From positions 1 to 15,714 of the forward strand of contig DDUX01000169.1 of the NCBI GenBank assembly GCA_002345025.1: a DNA stretch of 15,714 nt. The letters are read 5' to 3'. The number at the start of each line of letters is the position of its first letter. The first letter of the stretch is position 1. This DNA is from Candidatus Accumulibacter iunctus. GTDB taxonomy: Bacteria; Pseudomonadota; Gammaproteobacteria; Burkholderiales; Rhodocyclaceae. The translations under genes were made by a program, and so were the position numbers. This document shows, in pieces, positions 14,392 to 15,714 of the stretch. The notes under the pieces were generated by a model that was not told the DNA's origin, ran no database searches, and saw only the letters and a list, made by a program, of their open reading frames with translations.

Positions 14392-15483
14392 CTACTGCCC
14401 CGGATTCTGCAGCCGATCGCCGAACAGGCCGGCGATCGTTTCGTAGTGGCTGAGGACCGTTTTCTCGAAGAGTTCGGGGTGGACCCGGCATTCATACTCG
14501 CTGGTTGCCGAAAAACCTCCGGTGTAGCCGGTATTCAGCCCGCCGAAGCGCGCCGCCAGGCTGGCGACGTTGAGTGCGATGAGCGCGACGTTCTTCGCCG
14601 TGTCGGTTGCCTTGCTGCCGTCGCTGGTGGTATTGACGAGTTCGCCGATCTCGTCGGTGGCGACCGTCTCCTGCAGCGAGATGCGTGCCTTGTTGCCTTC
14701 CGGAGTGATGAAGGCGTAGCGCGTGACGGCGTCCACGAAGCTTGCCGCCGCCCGCGTGCTGACCTTGCCGCTGCTCCAGAAACTGCTGTCCGGAGTCAGT
14801 TGGCCGCCGAGAACGGTCAGACGGACCTTGAGCACCGTCGCGCCGAGGCCGGTGGCGATCCGGTTCTCGATCTGCTGCGTCTGGGCGGCGGCAAAGCCAC
14901 CCGAGAAACGCGTGCCGAAGGTGAGGAAGTCGTCCTGCTTCTTGCGGCCGAAGGAAAAGCTCGGCATGAACTGCGTCTCGTCGATCAGGTGCAGCGGCAG
15001 CCCCCGCGCCGTGAAGAACAGTCCCTTGCCGGCTTTCGCATCCTGCTCGCTGGGCAGCGGTTGCAGCCCGGAGGCGGCGAGTTCGGCAAACTCGGGCAGG
15101 GCAGCGAGTTCGGCGTGCTCGACCACCTCGATGCCGCGGGCGCGCAACTGGGCGACCGTCTGTTCGTAGAACGCTTCGGTGATCGCCTGCAACTGCTCGT
15201 TGCTGCTGCCGACGAGCCGGATCGACACGTCGGAGTCGGCGCCGATCATCGCCTCGAGGCCGCTGAGGGACTTGCTGTAGCGCAGTTCGCTGACGAAATC
15301 GGCCATGAAGCTGGTGATCACGACGCGCTTCACCGAGGGCAGCACGTCCGGATTCTCGACGCGGACGATTTTCGCCGCCTGCGCCTTGAGGTCGGCCGGC
15401 GCGTCGGGGGCAGCGGCATTGACGGGCGCCAGTGCGACGACGAGGGCGGTGGCGAAGAGCAGCTTCCTGAGCAGGATTTTCAC
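14392..15483 (-). CDS. Secreted protein of unknown function
   Basis: The 363-residue protein starts at GTG 15483, seven bases after a GGGAG ribosome-binding site. The first 24 residues (MKILLRKLLFATALVVALAPVNAA) are a clear signal peptide with a likely AxA cleavage site, so it is exported. The mature part is a mixture of strands and helices. It includes VKRVVITSFMADFVSEL, a glycine/serine-rich middle (FGTRFSGGFAAA) and a later hydrophobic stretch NVALIALNVASLAA that could be a membrane or amphipathic helix. It has a single cysteine near the C-terminus (YECRVHP). I do not recognise the family. The early strand pattern could suggest a CsgG/TolB-like periplasmic fold, but this is a guess. It heads the minus-strand block and ends 48 bases before the ATPase start. 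Confidence 0.75.
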   Translation of the reverse strand: MKILLRKLLFATALVVALAPVNAAAPDAPADLKAQAAKIVRVENPDVLPSVKRVVITSFMADFVSELRYSKSLSGLEAMIGADSDVSIRLVGSSNEQLQAITEAFYEQTVAQLRARGIEVVEHAELAALPEFAELAASGLQPLPSEQDAKAGKGLFFTARGLPLHLIDETQFMPSFSFGRKKQDDFLTFGTRFSGGFAAAQTQQIENRIATGLGATVLKVRLTVLGGQLTPDSSFWSSGKVSTRAAASFVDAVTRYAFITPEGNKARISLQETVATDEIGELVNTTSDGSKATDTAKNVALIALNVASLAARFGGLNTGYTGGFSATSEYECRVHPELFEKTVLSHYETIAGLFGDRLQNPGQ

Positions 15484-15490
15484 GGCGGGA

Positions 15491-15495
15491 CTCCC
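15491..15495 (-). promoter_or_regulatory. Ribosome-binding site for the secreted-protein gene
   Basis: On the minus strand, GGGAG lies seven bases before GTG 15483. It supports the GTG start, which also places the signal peptide exactly at the N-terminus. Confidence 0.55.
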
Positions 15496-15516
15496 GGCTG
15501 GTGGTCAAGGGCCGGC

Positions 15517-15546
15517 ATTCTAACGCCACCGCGGCCGCCGCGTCGA
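15517..15546 (-). promoter_or_regulatory. Candidate sigma-70 promoter of the minus-strand block
   Basis: Reading the minus strand, TCGACG (15546-15541, four of six consensus bases) is followed after 18 bases by TAGAAT (15522-15517, five of six). Transcription would start near 15510, giving a leader of about 27 bases to the GTG at 15483. It would serve the secreted protein, the ATPase remnant and the TPR gene. Confidence 0.45.
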
Positions 15547-15630
15547 TCGCCGCCGCCGCTTCCGGGCGGGCGATGCCGACGTTCCGGCTGCCGTCTCGCC
15601 GCTGCGCTGACCTTGGCAGCATGTGGTCGT

Positions 15631-15714
15631 TCAGTCGGCTTCGATGCCCGCCCGCAGTGTCGCGGCCAGCACGGCGTCGCGCAAGGCCGCGTTGCGCGCC
15701 AGCGGACCGCCGAT
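15631..15714 (-). CDS. 3' end of an unidentified gene at the right edge
   Basis: The minus strand is open from the window edge to a TGA at 15633-15631, giving 27 residues that begin IGGPLARNAALRDAVLAA and end GIEAD. GC-rich third positions and the helix-like composition look like real protein. The GGPLARNAALRDAV pattern recalls the last helix of ASKHA-fold kinases or activases, but the piece is too short to name. It ends about 85 bases upstream of the promoter-like site of the next gene. Confidence 0.5.
   Translation of the reverse strand: MGGPLARNAALRDAVLAATLRAGIEAD

Overview
This high-GC bacterial window carries the back half of a nitrous-oxide reductase (nos) accessory operon, then part of a cytochrome cd1 (nir) haem d1 assembly cluster, then ordinary housekeeping genes, then an accessory block on the minus strand. 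The gene content (clade II type nosD-G-H-F-L-Y without nosR, nirF-DL-G-H, PilZ, YbaK, MscS, and an ATPase/TPR gene pair) suggests a denitrifying betaproteobacterium, probably of the Rhodocyclales/Accumulibacter kind. That placement is inference from gene families recalled from memory, not from a search.

Positions 3-5112 (+): 3' end of nosD, nosG (Fe-S ferredoxin, NapG-like), nosH (membrane ferredoxin, NapH-like), nosF (ABC ATPase), nosL (copper lipoprotein), nosY (ABC permease) and a TlpA-like thioredoxin. Most junctions overlap or are separated by only a few bases, so this is one transcription unit. NosG/NosH are expected to pass quinol electrons towards periplasmic NosZ, while NosD/F/Y/L build its copper centres; the thioredoxin may keep copper or cysteine ligands reduced. 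nosZ itself lies outside the window, upstream.

Positions 5113-8356 (+): a promoter-like sequence and a strong ribosome-binding site precede nirF, nirDL (natural fusion), nirG and nirH. These genes decarboxylate a sirohaem-derived precursor and help finish haem d1 for nitrite reductase NirS. nirS, nirE, nirJ and nirN are not here.

Positions 8403-9474 (+): a promoter-like site, a PilZ-domain protein and a YbaK-type Cys-tRNA(Pro) deacylase. Convergent to these (minus, 9492-11828) is a large MscS-family channel with a long periplasmic coiled-coil region. About 550 bases with no convincing gene follow.

Positions 12375-15546 (minus): a three-gene block reading leftward: a secreted protein of unknown function, an AAA/STAND-like ATPase lacking its Walker A region, and an overlapping TPR protein. 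The ATPase has apparently lost its N-terminus at the junction with the secreted-protein gene; that junction is the most unusual structure in the window. The right edge holds the last 27 codons of another minus-strand gene.
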